Numbered from the stretch's first letter, positions 18,597 to 27,644 are shown. The stretch: DNA of 64,000 bases from Pseudomonas silesiensis (GCF_001661075.1 NZ_CP014870.1:2252501-2316500); one strand, 5' to 3'. Numbers and translations are program-made. Notes: generated from the sequence alone by a model not told the origin.

Positions 18597-19255
18597 GTGG
18601 TCGTCTACGTGTTGATGTGTTCTTCGATTTCATCTGTCCCTGGTGCCTGATCGGCAAGCGCCAACTGGAGCATGCGCAGGTACAGTTTCGCAGTCGCCAC
18701 CCGGGTGTGCAGATCACCACGCAGTGGCATGGCGTGCAGTTGCTGCCTCAATTGCCGGCACAAGGTGAGCCCTTCGCCGACTTCTATCGCAAGCGTCTGG
18801 GCAGTGCCGACGCTGTGGTGTCGCGCCAGGCCCAGGTACAGCAGGCGGCTGCGGCGGTCGGATTGACCATCGACTTGGGCCGCATCGCGACAATGCCCAA
18901 TACCGCAGACGCCCATCGTTTGTTCGAGCGCGCAAGCGAACTGGGCAATGTGGCCCAACGGGACCTCTTGCTCGAGCGCCTGTTCGCCGCTTACTTCCAG
19001 AAGGGCGAAGACTTGGGTTGCCGTGAGACCTTGCTCGCGATTGCCCGCTCCTGCGGCATTGATGCACAAGCCGTGGCCGACTGCCTGCTGGGCGACGCCA
19101 CGCCATTTGCCGGATCACCCGGGGCGAGCGGTGGCGTGCCGAGTTTTCAACTCGACCGCCGCATGACGGTGGTGGGCGCACAACCGGCAGTGGCGTTGCT
19201 TGGGGCCATGAGCCAGGCACTGAAAGACAGTGATCAAGAGCGCCACTCTGCATGA
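18593..19255 (+). CDS. DsbA-family (FrnE-like) thioredoxin-fold protein
   Basis: A 220-residue thioredoxin-fold protein of the DsbA/2-hydroxychromene-2-carboxylate isomerase group, with active-site C15-P-W-C18 (FFDFICPWCLIG). There is no signal peptide, so it should be cytoplasmic, like FrnE. It starts with a GTG that overlaps the stop of the MFS gene (GTGA) and ends overlapping the Rieske gene, which implies translational coupling. It might reduce or isomerise a pathway intermediate, or protect the iron enzymes; which of these is not known. The frame extends far upstream inside the MFS gene, but only this part is protein-like. Confidence 0.82.
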   Translation: MSGRLRVDVFFDFICPWCLIGKRQLEHAQVQFRSRHPGVQITTQWHGVQLLPQLPAQGEPFADFYRKRLGSADAVVSRQAQVQQAAAAVGLTIDLGRIATMPNTADAHRLFERASELGNVAQRDLLLERLFAAYFQKGEDLGCRETLLAIARSCGIDAQAVADCLLGDATPFAGSPGASGGVPSFQLDRRMTVVGAQPAVALLGAMSQALKDSDQERHSA

Positions 19256-19578
19256 ACCGGCGCATCCCCGTGCCTGTCGGCAAACACCCGCCAGTGGGTG
19301 GGCGTGCACTGTTCGAATTCGATGACACAAGCCTGGCGCTGTTCAACGTCGAAGGGGACCTGTACGCCATCGACGACAGTTGCCCGCACCAGGGAGCCTC
19401 GCTGTGTGGCGGGCGCCTTCAAGGACGGGTGATTCAGTGCTGCGCCCATGGCCTGCGTTTCGATCTGCGCAGCGGTTACTTGCTCAATTCCACGGCCGTC
19501 AAAGTCGCCAGCTACCCCGTCGAGATCATCGACGGCCAGGCATTTATCGTCATCGTTTCCGAGGAGTCCGCGCCATGA
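19252..19578 (+). CDS. Rieske [2Fe-2S] ferredoxin-like protein
   Basis: A 108-residue single-domain Rieske protein. The cluster ligands are C44-x-H46 (CPHQGASL) and C63-x2-H66 (QCCAHGLRF). The length fits small ferredoxin components rather than a full oxygenase subunit. There is no signal peptide. It overlaps the upstream DsbA-like gene by four bases and the downstream YeiH-type gene by four bases (ATGA). No oxygenase alpha subunit lies nearby, so its electron partner is unclear. Confidence 0.88.
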   Translation: MNRRIPVPVGKHPPVGGRALFEFDDTSLALFNVEGDLYAIDDSCPHQGASLCGGRLQGRVIQCCAHGLRFDLRSGYLLNSTAVKVASYPVEIIDGQAFIVIVSEESAP

Positions 19579-20585
19579 GCGCCATCGCTCTTACCCGTAT
19601 CCACAGCCGAACGCGCGAATTGGCGCCCGGTTTTATCGTCAGCCTGATCGTGGCGGCCGCGGCGTCCTTTCTGTCCGAACATTACGGCGCGCCGGTGATG
19701 CTGTTCGCGTTGTTGTTGGGCATGGCACTGAACTTCCTGGCCGGCGACGGTGCCTGCAAGGCCGGCATCGAGTTCACCGCACGCACCGTATTGCGCATCG
19801 GCGTGGCGCTGCTGGGCATGCGCATCACCCTCGAACAGATGGTTGCGTTGGGCTGGAAGCCTGTGGCGCTGGTGGTGATTGTGGTGGTGGTGACCATCGG
19901 CGTTTCGGTGGTCGCCGCCAAGGCCCTGGGCTTCCAGCGCTTGTTCGGCATGCTCACCGGCGGGGCCACCGCGATTTGTGGTGCCTCGGCCGCGTTGGCC
20001 CTGGCGGCGGCATTGCCCAACCATCCGCAGAAAGAACGGGCGACCTTATTCACGGTGATCGGGGTGTCGGCGCTGTCGACCCTGGCGATGATTGTGTACC
20101 CGATGATCGCCAACTGGCTGTCTTTGTCGCCGCAAATGGCGGGCGTGTTTCTCGGGGCGACCATCCACGATGTCGCCCAGGTCGTCGGGGCCGGCTACAG
20201 CATGTCGACCGAGACCGGCGATACGGCCACGGTGGTCAAGCTGATGCGGGTCGCCATGCTGCTGCCGGTGATCGTCTGCGCCGCGATGATTACCCGCCTG
20301 CAGGGCGCCGACCCGGCCGGCAAGCGACCGCCGCTGCTGCCATGGTTCGCCGTCGGGTTCCTGATGCTGGCCTGTATCAACAGCACCGGATGGATTGCCC
20401 CGGTGGTGCAGGGATCGGTCAATGAACTGTCGCGTTGGTGCCTGGTGGTCTCTATCAGTGCCCTGGGCATGAAGACCCAACTCAAGGAGCTGGCGGCGGT
20501 GGGCATCAAACCCATCCTGCTGATGCTGGGGGAGACGGTGTTTCTCGTCGTGCTGGTGCTGTTGTTGCTGCGCTGGGGAATGTAG
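19575..20585 (+). CDS. YeiH/UPF0324-family putative sulfate or anion exporter
   Basis: A 336-residue membrane protein with about ten helices. The family signature appears as VLRIGVALLGMRITLEQ, GGATAICGASAALALAAAL and GATIHDVAQVVGAGYSMS. Family TIGR00698 is annotated as putative sulfate exporter; direct evidence for the substrate is limited. The start at 19575 forms an ATGA overlap with the Rieske gene, making it the last gene of the operon. If the dioxygenase releases sulfite, this protein could expel sulfite or sulfate, but this is inference. Confidence 0.85.
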   Translation: MSAIALTRIHSRTRELAPGFIVSLIVAAAASFLSEHYGAPVMLFALLLGMALNFLAGDGACKAGIEFTARTVLRIGVALLGMRITLEQMVALGWKPVALVVIVVVVTIGVSVVAAKALGFQRLFGMLTGGATAICGASAALALAAALPNHPQKERATLFTVIGVSALSTLAMIVYPMIANWLSLSPQMAGVFLGATIHDVAQVVGAGYSMSTETGDTATVVKLMRVAMLLPVIVCAAMITRLQGADPAGKRPPLLPWFAVGFLMLACINSTGWIAPVVQGSVNELSRWCLVVSISALGMKTQLKELAAVGIKPILLMLGETVFLVVLVLLLLRWGM

Positions 20586-20596
20586 GCAAACAACAC

Positions 20597-20638
20597 AGTG
20601 GCGAGGGCGCTTGCTCCCGCTGGGGTGCGAAGCGCCCC
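20597..20638. repeat. single REP-like palindrome
   Basis: GGCGAGGGCGCTTGCTCCCG followed by CTGGGGTGCGAAGCGCCCC is a widespread Pseudomonas extragenic palindrome. It sits 12 bases after the YeiH gene and may end or stabilise the operon transcript. Confidence 0.6.
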
Positions 20639-20678
20639 CACAAAGACGACCGCGTATTTCTCAAGGGCAAATCGGACC

Positions 20679-20746
20679 TGTAGGAGCCAGGCTTGCCGGC
20701 GAAGGCGTCCCTGAAAGCGCCTTCGCCGGCAAGCCTGGCTCCTACG
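20679..20746. repeat. REPIN between YeiH and AraC genes
   Basis: Two 28-base arms (beginning TGTAGGAGCCAGGCTTGCCG) are exact reverse complements around a ten-base spacer. They form a very stable hairpin between convergent genes. Confidence 0.8.
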
Positions 20747-20831
20747 AAACCACCATGGCGCGGTGTCATAAACACCGGCTCGTTTGCGGCGACTGTACCA
20801 GCAGTCGCCGCTTTTTTTTGTGCCGCCTCTT

Positions 20832-21890
20832 TCAGTCGTCCGGGTGATGCGCAGGGTGGTGCAGGGGGCCGGGTTCACCGTGCGCCTTGGGTTGTTTTTG
20901 CGCGCTGCGCCACGCTGCCGGCGGCATGCCGAACTGGGCGATGAACCAGCGTGTGAAGGAGCTCGCCATGGAGTAGCCGAGCATGTCGGCGATCCGGCCC
21001 AACGAGTAATTCGGGTTGTCCAGGTAGCGCAACACCAGGTCGCGGCGCACGTCATTGATCAAGTCGTTGAAGGCGCAACCGTCGTCTTTGAGACGGCGCT
21101 GCAGCGTGCGCACGTTCATGCCCTGGGTCTGGGCGATCTGCTCGATGGTGGCGCGTCCCATCGGCAGCAACAGGTAGATGGCCTTGCGCACCTCGAACAG
21201 CATCGAAGGGCCGTCGTGACCCAGCAGCGAGTCGAGGTAACTCTGGGCATAACGCGCCATGGCCGGGTCGGCATGGGGGTTGGTCATGTCGAGGCTGGCA
21301 TTGGGACAGACAATGCCATTGAACTCGCTGCCGAACTCCAGTTTGCAGCCGAACAGGCGGCGATGCAGTTGCAGGTTGTCGGGGGGCTGGTGCGTGAAGT
21401 TGACGCTGTAGGGTTGCCAGTGCGCGCCAAGCAGGGCGGCACAGAGGCGGAACATCACCCCGATCGCCAGTTCGTTGGCTTGTCGGCAGGACATGGGCGA
21501 GTCGGCGATCACCTCTTCGCGAATGATCACCAACTTGCCGGCCTCTTCAATGAACAGGGCCAGCGAGTCGTTCATCAGATGCCGGTAATGCACCAACACC
21601 TGCAACGCATCACGCAGCGTTCGCTGGTGGCTGAGCAGCAGGCTGACCACGCCGAAGTGCGAGAGCTGGCGCGACTCGGCCATGCTCAAGCCGAAGCTCT
21701 GGCAGCCGCTGGCGGCGGCCGAATCCTCCAGCAGGCGCACGGCGGCATCGATGGGAATGCGATGCTCAGGGGCTTGCAGCTGGGCTTTGCTCAAGCCGAC
21801 GCCGGCCAGTACATCCCGTGGGTTGAACCCCAGGTACTGGGTGACTTCCAGGTAGTTGGTCAAGACGGCGGCGCGAACAAGCTTGGGCAT
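20832..21890 (-). CDS. AraC-family regulator (Arabinose_bd type N-terminus)
   Basis: A 352-residue activator. The N-terminal ligand-binding domain (about residues 1-210) is of the PF12625 type found in OruR/ArgR-like and lipid-responsive regulators. The C-terminal HTH_18 domain covers about 250-335 (MNVRTLQRRLKDDGCAFNDL, then LGRIADMLGYSMASSFTRWF). It is transcribed away from the hydrolase/DUF1302 genes and is the nearest candidate regulator of that lipid-type module. The ligand is unknown, but a hydrophobic acid is a reasonable guess from the neighbours. Confidence 0.85.
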   Translation of the reverse strand: MPKLVRAAVLTNYLEVTQYLGFNPRDVLAGVGLSKAQLQAPEHRIPIDAAVRLLEDSAAASGCQSFGLSMAESRQLSHFGVVSLLLSHQRTLRDALQVLVHYRHLMNDSLALFIEEAGKLVIIREEVIADSPMSCRQANELAIGVMFRLCAALLGAHWQPYSVNFTHQPPDNLQLHRRLFGCKLEFGSEFNGIVCPNASLDMTNPHADPAMARYAQSYLDSLLGHDGPSMLFEVRKAIYLLLPMGRATIEQIAQTQGMNVRTLQRRLKDDGCAFNDLINDVRRDLVLRYLDNPNYSLGRIADMLGYSMASSFTRWFIAQFGMPPAAWRSAQKQPKAHGEPGPLHHPAHHPDD

Positions 21891-22122
21891 GCGAAGGTCT
21901 TTCCTGGGCCGGTTGCGAATCGAATAAGCGTGGCGACTATAGCCAGCACATCAGCAATTGAACAGTTGTGACGTCGTCGAGGGCGCTGCGCCGATTCTGT
22001 CCGCAAACACCACCGTTGTCGTGGCGCAATTGCCGCCTCACCCAGTGATTACAGTGCGCTTCAGACAAGTCGTGGGGGCTTTCGACCAATGGTCGCCGCG
22101 GGCTGACACCCAGGAATTTGTC

Positions 22123-22152
22123 ATGAAAAGAAAAGTGCCTGACGTCCAATGA
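22123..22152 (+). CDS. possible nine-residue leader ORF before a terminator
   Basis: An ATG at 22123 with AGGA eight bases upstream reads MKRKVPDVQ and stops at 22152, three bases before a terminator-like hairpin. It lies inside the 356-base gap between the AraC gene and the hydrolase gene (21891-22246), which otherwise shows only one weak 64-codon frame without a ribosome binding site. It may be a leader peptide, or the end of an unannotated small RNA or gene. Confidence 0.3.
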   Translation: MKRKVPDVQ

Positions 22153-22154
22153 AA

Positions 22155-22177
22155 AGCGCCCGGGGCGGGCGCTCTTT
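22155..22177 (+). terminator. intrinsic terminator-like hairpin
   Basis: AGCGCCC (22155-22161) pairs with GGGCGCT (22167-22173) around a GGGGC loop and is followed by CTTTA. The T-tract is short. On the + strand nothing longer than the small ORF precedes it, so it either ends a small transcript or attenuates the downstream hydrolase gene. Confidence 0.5.
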
Positions 22178-22246
22178 AATGTCAGTCCTACAAAAAGCCC
22201 CTGGCCAATGAGCCAGTCGAGTCATCGAGAAAGCGAAGGTGTTGAA

Positions 22247-22813
22247 GTGGACAAACTGCAAACTGCCGCAACCGTTCTGATCGTACCGGGTCTGCGCGAC
22301 CACGTTGCCGAGCATTGGCAAACGCTGCTGGAAGCCAGGCTCTCCAAGGTGCGCAGTGTGCCGCCGCTGGAAACCGCCAGGCTCGACTGCGCCAAGCGGG
22401 TCGAAGCGATTCAACACGCACTGGAACAGATCGACGGGCCGGTGATTCTGGTCGCCCACAGCGCCGGTGTGCTGATGGTCGCGCACTGGGCTGCCCGGCA
22501 CAATCGGCCGATCAAGGGCGCACTGCTGGCCACTCCGCCGGACCTTGACGCCCAATGGCCGCAAGGTTACCCATCCGCCGAAACCCTGCGTACCCAGGGT
22601 TGGGACCCTCTACCCAAAGGCCGGCTGCCGTTCCGCAGCCTGGTGGCCGCCAGCACCGACGACCACCTTGCCAGCCTGGACGCGGTCACGCGCATGGCCG
22701 AAAGCTGGGGCAGCGAATTGCTCAACCTGGGCCAAGTCGGTCATCTCAATCCTGCTGCCGGGTACGGGCGCTGGCCACAAGCCGAAGCACTCATTCTCGA
22801 ACTGGATCGCTAG
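22247..22813 (+). CDS. RBBP9/YdeN-type alpha/beta hydrolase
   Basis: A 188-residue serine hydrolase fold protein. The nucleophile serine lies in VAHSAGVL, the acid in AASTDDHLAS and the histidine in VGHLNPAAGYG, the usual RBBP9/YdeN arrangement. The physiological substrate of the family is poorly known. I chose GTG at 22247 because GAAGG lies seven bases upstream; an in-frame ATG at 22208 would add 13 residues but lacks a ribosome binding site. The DUF1302 gene follows by about 120 bases, so cotranscription is possible. Confidence 0.75.
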   Translation: MDKLQTAATVLIVPGLRDHVAEHWQTLLEARLSKVRSVPPLETARLDCAKRVEAIQHALEQIDGPVILVAHSAGVLMVAHWAARHNRPIKGALLATPPDLDAQWPQGYPSAETLRTQGWDPLPKGRLPFRSLVAASTDDHLASLDAVTRMAESWGSELLNLGQVGHLNPAAGYGRWPQAEALILELDR

Positions 22814-22936
22814 TTCAGGCGCCGTTTGGCCCGCGCCATCCGGCACATGCCCTCACTCCTGAACAACGTAGACCCCATAAGGGGTTGCGCGAGGGCGGCT
22901 GCGCTTAAAACAAATACAAAAAGGCGAGAAAACGCA

Positions 22937-24949
22937 ATGCACAACACTAAGCGTCACGGGTTCGCACCCTCGCGGTACACCTTGTTGGCCTCGGCCATTC
23001 TGGCCGCCGCCGTACCGGTCGCGCAGGCGGTCGAGTTCGACACAGGTAATCCCGACTGGACCGTGCGTCTTGATAACACCGTGAAGTACAACTACGGCGT
23101 ACGCACCGAAAGCGCAGACAAGCGCATGCTGGCAACGCCGAACAACAACGACGGCGACTACAACTTTCGCAAGGCCGGGACCAACATCACCAACCGTGTC
23201 GACCTGTTGACCGAGATGGATGTGGTCTACCAGAACCACATGGGTTTTCGCGTCAGCGCCGCCAGTTGGTACGACAAGGCCTACGAAAACACCGGTTCCA
23301 ATTCCAACCCGTTCGTCAACGGCAATGGCGGGACGTCGGGCCTGGTCGCCAATGACCCGCGCCTTGCCGCGGTCACCGGCGACAACGTCGGCAACGGCAG
23401 CCCGCACCTGAGCAACTATGCCCGGCGTTACTACACCGGTCCTTCCGGCGAGATCCTCGATGCCTTCGTGTTCTACAGCACCGAAATCGGCGAGGAGTCG
23501 CTGCTGAGCGCCAAGGCCGGTCAGCACAACGTGTTCTGGGGCGAGACCATTCTCAGTCCGGTGCACTCGATCAGCTACGGCCAGTCCGGCCTGGACCTGG
23601 CCAAGCTGGCCGCCTCGCCCGGTACCGAAGCCAAGGAACTGTTCGTTCCGCGCAACCAGTTGTCGATGTCGTTCACCGTCAATCCCGAGTTGACCGTGGG
23701 CGCCCAGTATTTCCTCGATTGGGATGCCGCCCGCCTGCCTGAAGCCGGCACTTACTATGGCGGTTCCGATCTGGTGGGCTTCGGTGCGCAGTCGTTCCTG
23801 CTGGGCAACACCAATGGCGTGGTGCCGGGCAGCCCGCTGGGGTGTGGCCTGGCGCCCTGCAACGGGCTGACCAATGTGCGTCGCGGTCACGACCTGACGC
23901 CGGACAAGCGCGGAGACTGGGGGATCATGGCCAAGTGGTCGCCGGCCTGGCTGGATGGCACCCTCGGCGTTTACTACCGCGAGACCTCGGAAATCCTGCC
24001 GCAAGCCTGGCTGGATGCCAGAGGCCTGAGTTCGGCCAACCCCAACGGCACCCCGCCGGCCGGGCAAGTGCCTGCGGTGGTCAATACGCTCAACTCGCTG
24101 AGCACCGCCACCTATCAAATGGCCTATGCCGACAACATCAAGATCGTTGGCCTGAGCCTGTCCAAGGACGTCGGCGGGGTGAGCGTCGGTTCGGACCTGA
24201 ACGTGCGTCATAACATGCCGCTGGCCAGTATTCCGGCGATTGTCAGCACCAACAGTCCGCTGGGCCTGGGCGCGGGTCTTGGCCTGTTGCCGGCGCGTAC
24301 GGCTGCTACCGGTGTGGTGTATGACACCCCGCAGAAGGGCGACAGCATGGCCGCCACCGGCGACACCTTGCACTGGACGCTCAACGGCCTGATGACCTTC
24401 CCGAAAACCCCGGTGTTCGATTCGGCCACCCTGCTCGCCGAGCTGTACTACAGCAACCTGCTCAAGCTCGATAGCAAGAACGAAGCGCTCTACAAGGGCA
24501 AGGACAGCTACCGCGGCATCGACGCGGCGACCCGGGACAACTGGGGCATCGCGGTCAACTTCACACCGACCTGGTACCAGGTCTTCCCGGGGGTCGATCT
24601 GAACGCACCGATGTCGATCAACGTCGGCCTCGACGGGGTGTCACCGGTGTCCGGTGGCGGTGCCAAAGACACCGGTAACTATGCCGTGGGCGTGGGTGCC
24701 GTTGTGTACAACAAATACTTCATCGACCTGAAGTATGTCGACGCGTTCGGCAAGACCGACAAGTGCGACACCAGCGGTCTGAGCACCGGCGCGGCCAATG
24801 CCGGCAGCGGCGACGGCTCTACACCCAATGCCTTTAGCGGCAACGAAAACTACGCCTGTTACGGCGGTGGCTACTCGGCCTTCTCCGGTGGAGGGGCCAC
24901 GACTGAGGACCGTGGCGCCGTTTACCTGACGATGAAAACCACTTTTTGA
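22937..24949 (+). CDS. DUF1302 outer-membrane protein
   Basis: A 670-residue exported protein with a signal peptide ending near residue 34 (VPVAQAVEF) and alternating beta-strand pattern throughout, ending in aromatic F (LTMKTTF) as outer-membrane barrels do. Length and opening sequence (VRLDNTVKYNYGVRTES) fit the DUF1302 family, which is nearly always encoded next to DUF1329. The pair is associated with handling hydrophobic compounds such as steroids and long-chain acids. It may form the outer-membrane channel of this module. The ATG at 22937 starts the signal peptide, with AAGGCGAG upstream. Confidence 0.88.
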   Translation: MHNTKRHGFAPSRYTLLASAILAAAVPVAQAVEFDTGNPDWTVRLDNTVKYNYGVRTESADKRMLATPNNNDGDYNFRKAGTNITNRVDLLTEMDVVYQNHMGFRVSAASWYDKAYENTGSNSNPFVNGNGGTSGLVANDPRLAAVTGDNVGNGSPHLSNYARRYYTGPSGEILDAFVFYSTEIGEESLLSAKAGQHNVFWGETILSPVHSISYGQSGLDLAKLAASPGTEAKELFVPRNQLSMSFTVNPELTVGAQYFLDWDAARLPEAGTYYGGSDLVGFGAQSFLLGNTNGVVPGSPLGCGLAPCNGLTNVRRGHDLTPDKRGDWGIMAKWSPAWLDGTLGVYYRETSEILPQAWLDARGLSSANPNGTPPAGQVPAVVNTLNSLSTATYQMAYADNIKIVGLSLSKDVGGVSVGSDLNVRHNMPLASIPAIVSTNSPLGLGAGLGLLPARTAATGVVYDTPQKGDSMAATGDTLHWTLNGLMTFPKTPVFDSATLLAELYYSNLLKLDSKNEALYKGKDSYRGIDAATRDNWGIAVNFTPTWYQVFPGVDLNAPMSINVGLDGVSPVSGGGAKDTGNYAVGVGAVVYNKYFIDLKYVDAFGKTDKCDTSGLSTGAANAGSGDGSTPNAFSGNENYACYGGGYSAFSGGGATTEDRGAVYLTMKTTF

Positions 24950-24990
24950 TTCACCACTGGCTTACTCGAAGTAAGCAGGAGAATAACAAG

Positions 24991-26349
24991 ATGAAGTTCG
25001 CACAAACCGTGTTGGCCGCCTCCCTGGCCATGGTCATTGCCGCCCAGGCGCACGCCGCTGTATCGGCCCAGGAAGCTGCCAAACTGGGCACCAGCCTGAC
25101 CCTGGTCGGGGCCGAAAAAGCCGGGAATGCCGATGGTTCGATTCCCGCGTATGCCGGTGGCCTGACCACGCCGCCGGCCAGTTTCAAAGCCGGTGACAGC
25201 ATGCGCCCGGATCCCTTTGCCAATGAAAAGCCGGTGCTGGTGATCGATGGCAAGAACGTCGATCAGTTCAAGGGCGCGCTCACGGCGACTACCGTGGAAC
25301 TGGCCAAGCGTTTCCCGACCTTCCACATCAATGTCTACCCGACCCATCGCACCGTCTCGTTGCCAAAAGCGGTGCTGGAGAACGGGGTAAAAAATGCCAC
25401 TGGCGCCAAGTCCCTCGAGGGCGGGTTGGCTGTCGATAACGTACTGCCCGGCGTGCCGTTCCCGATTCCGCAGACGGGCAACGAGGCCATGTGGAATTTC
25501 CTGTTGCGCTTTCAGGGGGTCAGCATCAACTCCAAGTACGACTCCTGGAACGTCGACTCCGCCGGCGTACCAAGCCTGGCAACCACCGGACAGGCATTCA
25601 TTTCCTATCCGATCTACGAGAACCTGGCGCAGCCGATCAGCAGCGCCGACGTGTACTACCAGATGAAGCTGTCCTACACCGGCCCTGCGCGCCGGGCCGG
25701 TGAAGCGGTGATGCTCAAGGACGCCGCCAACCCGCTGCAGCAACCACGTCGCGCCTGGCAGTATTTGCCGGGTCAGCGTCGGGTCAAGCTGGCGCCGAAC
25801 CTGGCCTACGACACGCCGAACCCGGGCACCGCCGGCGCGGGCACCTACGACGATGTGTTCGTGTTCAACGGTGCGCTGGACCGCTACGACTGGAAGCTGG
25901 TGGGCAAGCAGGAAATGATCGTGCCCTACAACACCTACAAGCTGACCTACGCCCAGGACCCCAAGGCGCTGACCACCGCCAATCACCTGGCTCCCGACTA
26001 TGTGCGTTGGGAAAAACACCGGGTCTGGGTGGTGGAGGGCACGCTCAAGTCCGGCGCCCGACACATCTACGCCAAGCGCCGCTTCTACCTCGATGAAGAC
26101 AGCTGGACCGCTCTGGCCTCCGACCAATACGACGCCCGTGGTCAGCTGTACCGTGGCTCCTTCGCGTTCTTGAGCCAGAGCTACGACAAGCAGACCCCGG
26201 ATTCCACGCCCTTCATGATCTACGACCTGGTGGGTGGCTCCTACAACATCAACGGCGTGGTCGGGCCTTACGGCGGCATCAAGTACATCGATCCGCTTTC
26301 CAAGGCGCAATGGTCGTCGGAGTCCCTGGCCGGCGCCGGTATTCGCTGA
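24991..26349 (+). CDS. DUF1329 periplasmic protein
   Basis: A 452-residue exported protein. The signal peptide ends at about residue 22 (VIAAQAHA-AVS), and the mature part begins with LGTSLTLVGAEKAGNADGSI, typical of DUF1329. Members are predicted to have a LolA/LolB-like fold that binds lipids. It lies 41 bases downstream of the DUF1302 gene, with GCAGGAGAA before the ATG. It probably passes a hydrophobic ligand between the inner-membrane transporter and the outer-membrane barrel; that role is inferred from fold and neighbours. Confidence 0.88.
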   Translation: MKFAQTVLAASLAMVIAAQAHAAVSAQEAAKLGTSLTLVGAEKAGNADGSIPAYAGGLTTPPASFKAGDSMRPDPFANEKPVLVIDGKNVDQFKGALTATTVELAKRFPTFHINVYPTHRTVSLPKAVLENGVKNATGAKSLEGGLAVDNVLPGVPFPIPQTGNEAMWNFLLRFQGVSINSKYDSWNVDSAGVPSLATTGQAFISYPIYENLAQPISSADVYYQMKLSYTGPARRAGEAVMLKDAANPLQQPRRAWQYLPGQRRVKLAPNLAYDTPNPGTAGAGTYDDVFVFNGALDRYDWKLVGKQEMIVPYNTYKLTYAQDPKALTTANHLAPDYVRWEKHRVWVVEGTLKSGARHIYAKRRFYLDEDSWTALASDQYDARGQLYRGSFAFLSQSYDKQTPDSTPFMIYDLVGGSYNINGVVGPYGGIKYIDPLSKAQWSSESLAGAGIR

Positions 26350-26381
26350 GCCAACCGCAAGCAGACGCTCGCACGATCCAC

Positions 26382-26481
26382 TGTGGGAGCGAGCTTGCTC
26401 GCGATGGACGTTAACGATTACGCGGGTTTTCTGAATGCCCGCGTCGCCCTCAGGTCCATCGCGAGCAAGCTCGCTCCTACA
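26382..26481. repeat. REPIN inside the DUF1302-RND cluster
   Basis: Inverted TGTGGGAGCGAGCTTGCTCG-type arms flank a spacer whose CGTTAACGATTACGCG nearly repeats the spacer of the REPIN at 9863. It lies between the DUF1329 and YCF48-like genes, so it may reduce transcription into the second half of the cluster. Confidence 0.85.
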
Positions 26482-26536
26482 ACGGCATGAGCTGTACTGC
26501 GCGAGGTATGGCGCGGTTTTCCGAAGAGGACGCGGT

Positions 26537-27613
26537 ATGTGTTCGTATAAAAATAATATGTTGCAGCTGGCCTTTGGCGTTGTGCTCTGCCTGTCGCAGG
26601 GCCTCAGCCACGCGTCCGTTTACGTCGACGTGCTGGATCTGCCGGCCAAGGTCAGTCCCCTGGCCGTTACCAGCCCGTTATCCGGCATGGCCCGCGCCGG
26701 CGACCGTCTGGTCGCCGTCGGGCAGCGTGGCCACATTCTGTATTCCGATGATGTCGGTAAACACTGGCAACAGGCCGCGGTGCCGGTCAGTGCCGACCTT
26801 AATGCGGTGAGTTTTCCTTCCGCTACCCAAGGCTGGGCGGTGGGCGGTGACGGCGTGATCTTGCACAGCGACGACGCGGGTGCGACCTGGCGCAAACAAC
26901 TGGACGGCCGCCAGATCGGTGCCTTGCTGGTCGAGCATTACCAGGCGTTGGCCAGTGCAGAACCCGGCAACGAACAATGGCCGTTGCTGGTCGCCGAAGG
27001 TGAGCGCCTGGTGGCGCAGGGTGCCGACAAACCCTTGCTCGATGTCTGGTTTGCCAATGACCGGCTCGGCTATGTGGTCGGGGTATTCAACCTGATCCTG
27101 CGCACCGAGGATGGCGGGCAGAGCTGGACGCCGTTCCAGGATCGCACCGACAACCCCCAGGGCTTTCACCTCAACGCCATCGCCTCCACCGGCGATGCGC
27201 TGTACATCGCCGGCGAGCAGGGCTTGTTGCTGAAATGGGATGACGCGGGGCAGCGCTTCGCCGCCGTGCAGACCCCCTATCAAGGCAGTTTCTTCGGCGT
27301 GGTCGGCAAGCCGGGGGAAGCGCTCGTCTACGGCTTGCGCGGCAATGTGCTGCGCAGCACCGATGGCGGTCTCAGCTGGACCCCGCTGGACACCGGCCTG
27401 CATATCAGCCTCACCGCCGGCATCGTCGATGCCCGGGGTGACTACCGCTTGTTCACCCAGGGCGGACAGATGCTGGTGAGCCAGGGCGTCGGTGCGCAAA
27501 TGCACTGGACGCGGCAAGGCGAGCCGGTCCCGGTGACGGGCGTCACCCGCGCCGCCAACGGTGCACTGGTGGTGGTCGGCAGCCGTGGTGCACGGACGCT
27601 GTCCGTTGAATAA
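26537..27613 (+). CDS. YCF48/BNR-type beta-propeller protein
   Basis: A 358-residue exported protein with an N-terminal signal peptide (cleavage near LSHAS, residue 27) and repeated propeller-blade motifs: SDDVGKHW, SDDAGATW, EDGGQSWT and TDGGLSWT. This pattern is that of the photosystem II assembly factor YCF48 and related bacterial proteins, which often sit beside RND transporters. GAGGA six bases before the ATG at 26537 decides the start over an in-frame ATG at 26435. It probably acts in the periplasm as an accessory of the next gene product; its precise job is unknown. Confidence 0.85.
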   Translation: MCSYKNNMLQLAFGVVLCLSQGLSHASVYVDVLDLPAKVSPLAVTSPLSGMARAGDRLVAVGQRGHILYSDDVGKHWQQAAVPVSADLNAVSFPSATQGWAVGGDGVILHSDDAGATWRKQLDGRQIGALLVEHYQALASAEPGNEQWPLLVAEGERLVAQGADKPLLDVWFANDRLGYVVGVFNLILRTEDGGQSWTPFQDRTDNPQGFHLNAIASTGDALYIAGEQGLLLKWDDAGQRFAAVQTPYQGSFFGVVGKPGEALVYGLRGNVLRSTDGGLSWTPLDTGLHISLTAGIVDARGDYRLFTQGGQMLVSQGVGAQMHWTRQGEPVPVTGVTRAANGALVVVGSRGARTLSVE

Positions 27614-27644
27614 GCCCTCGAACCCTTAAAGCGAGAACCCAGAC

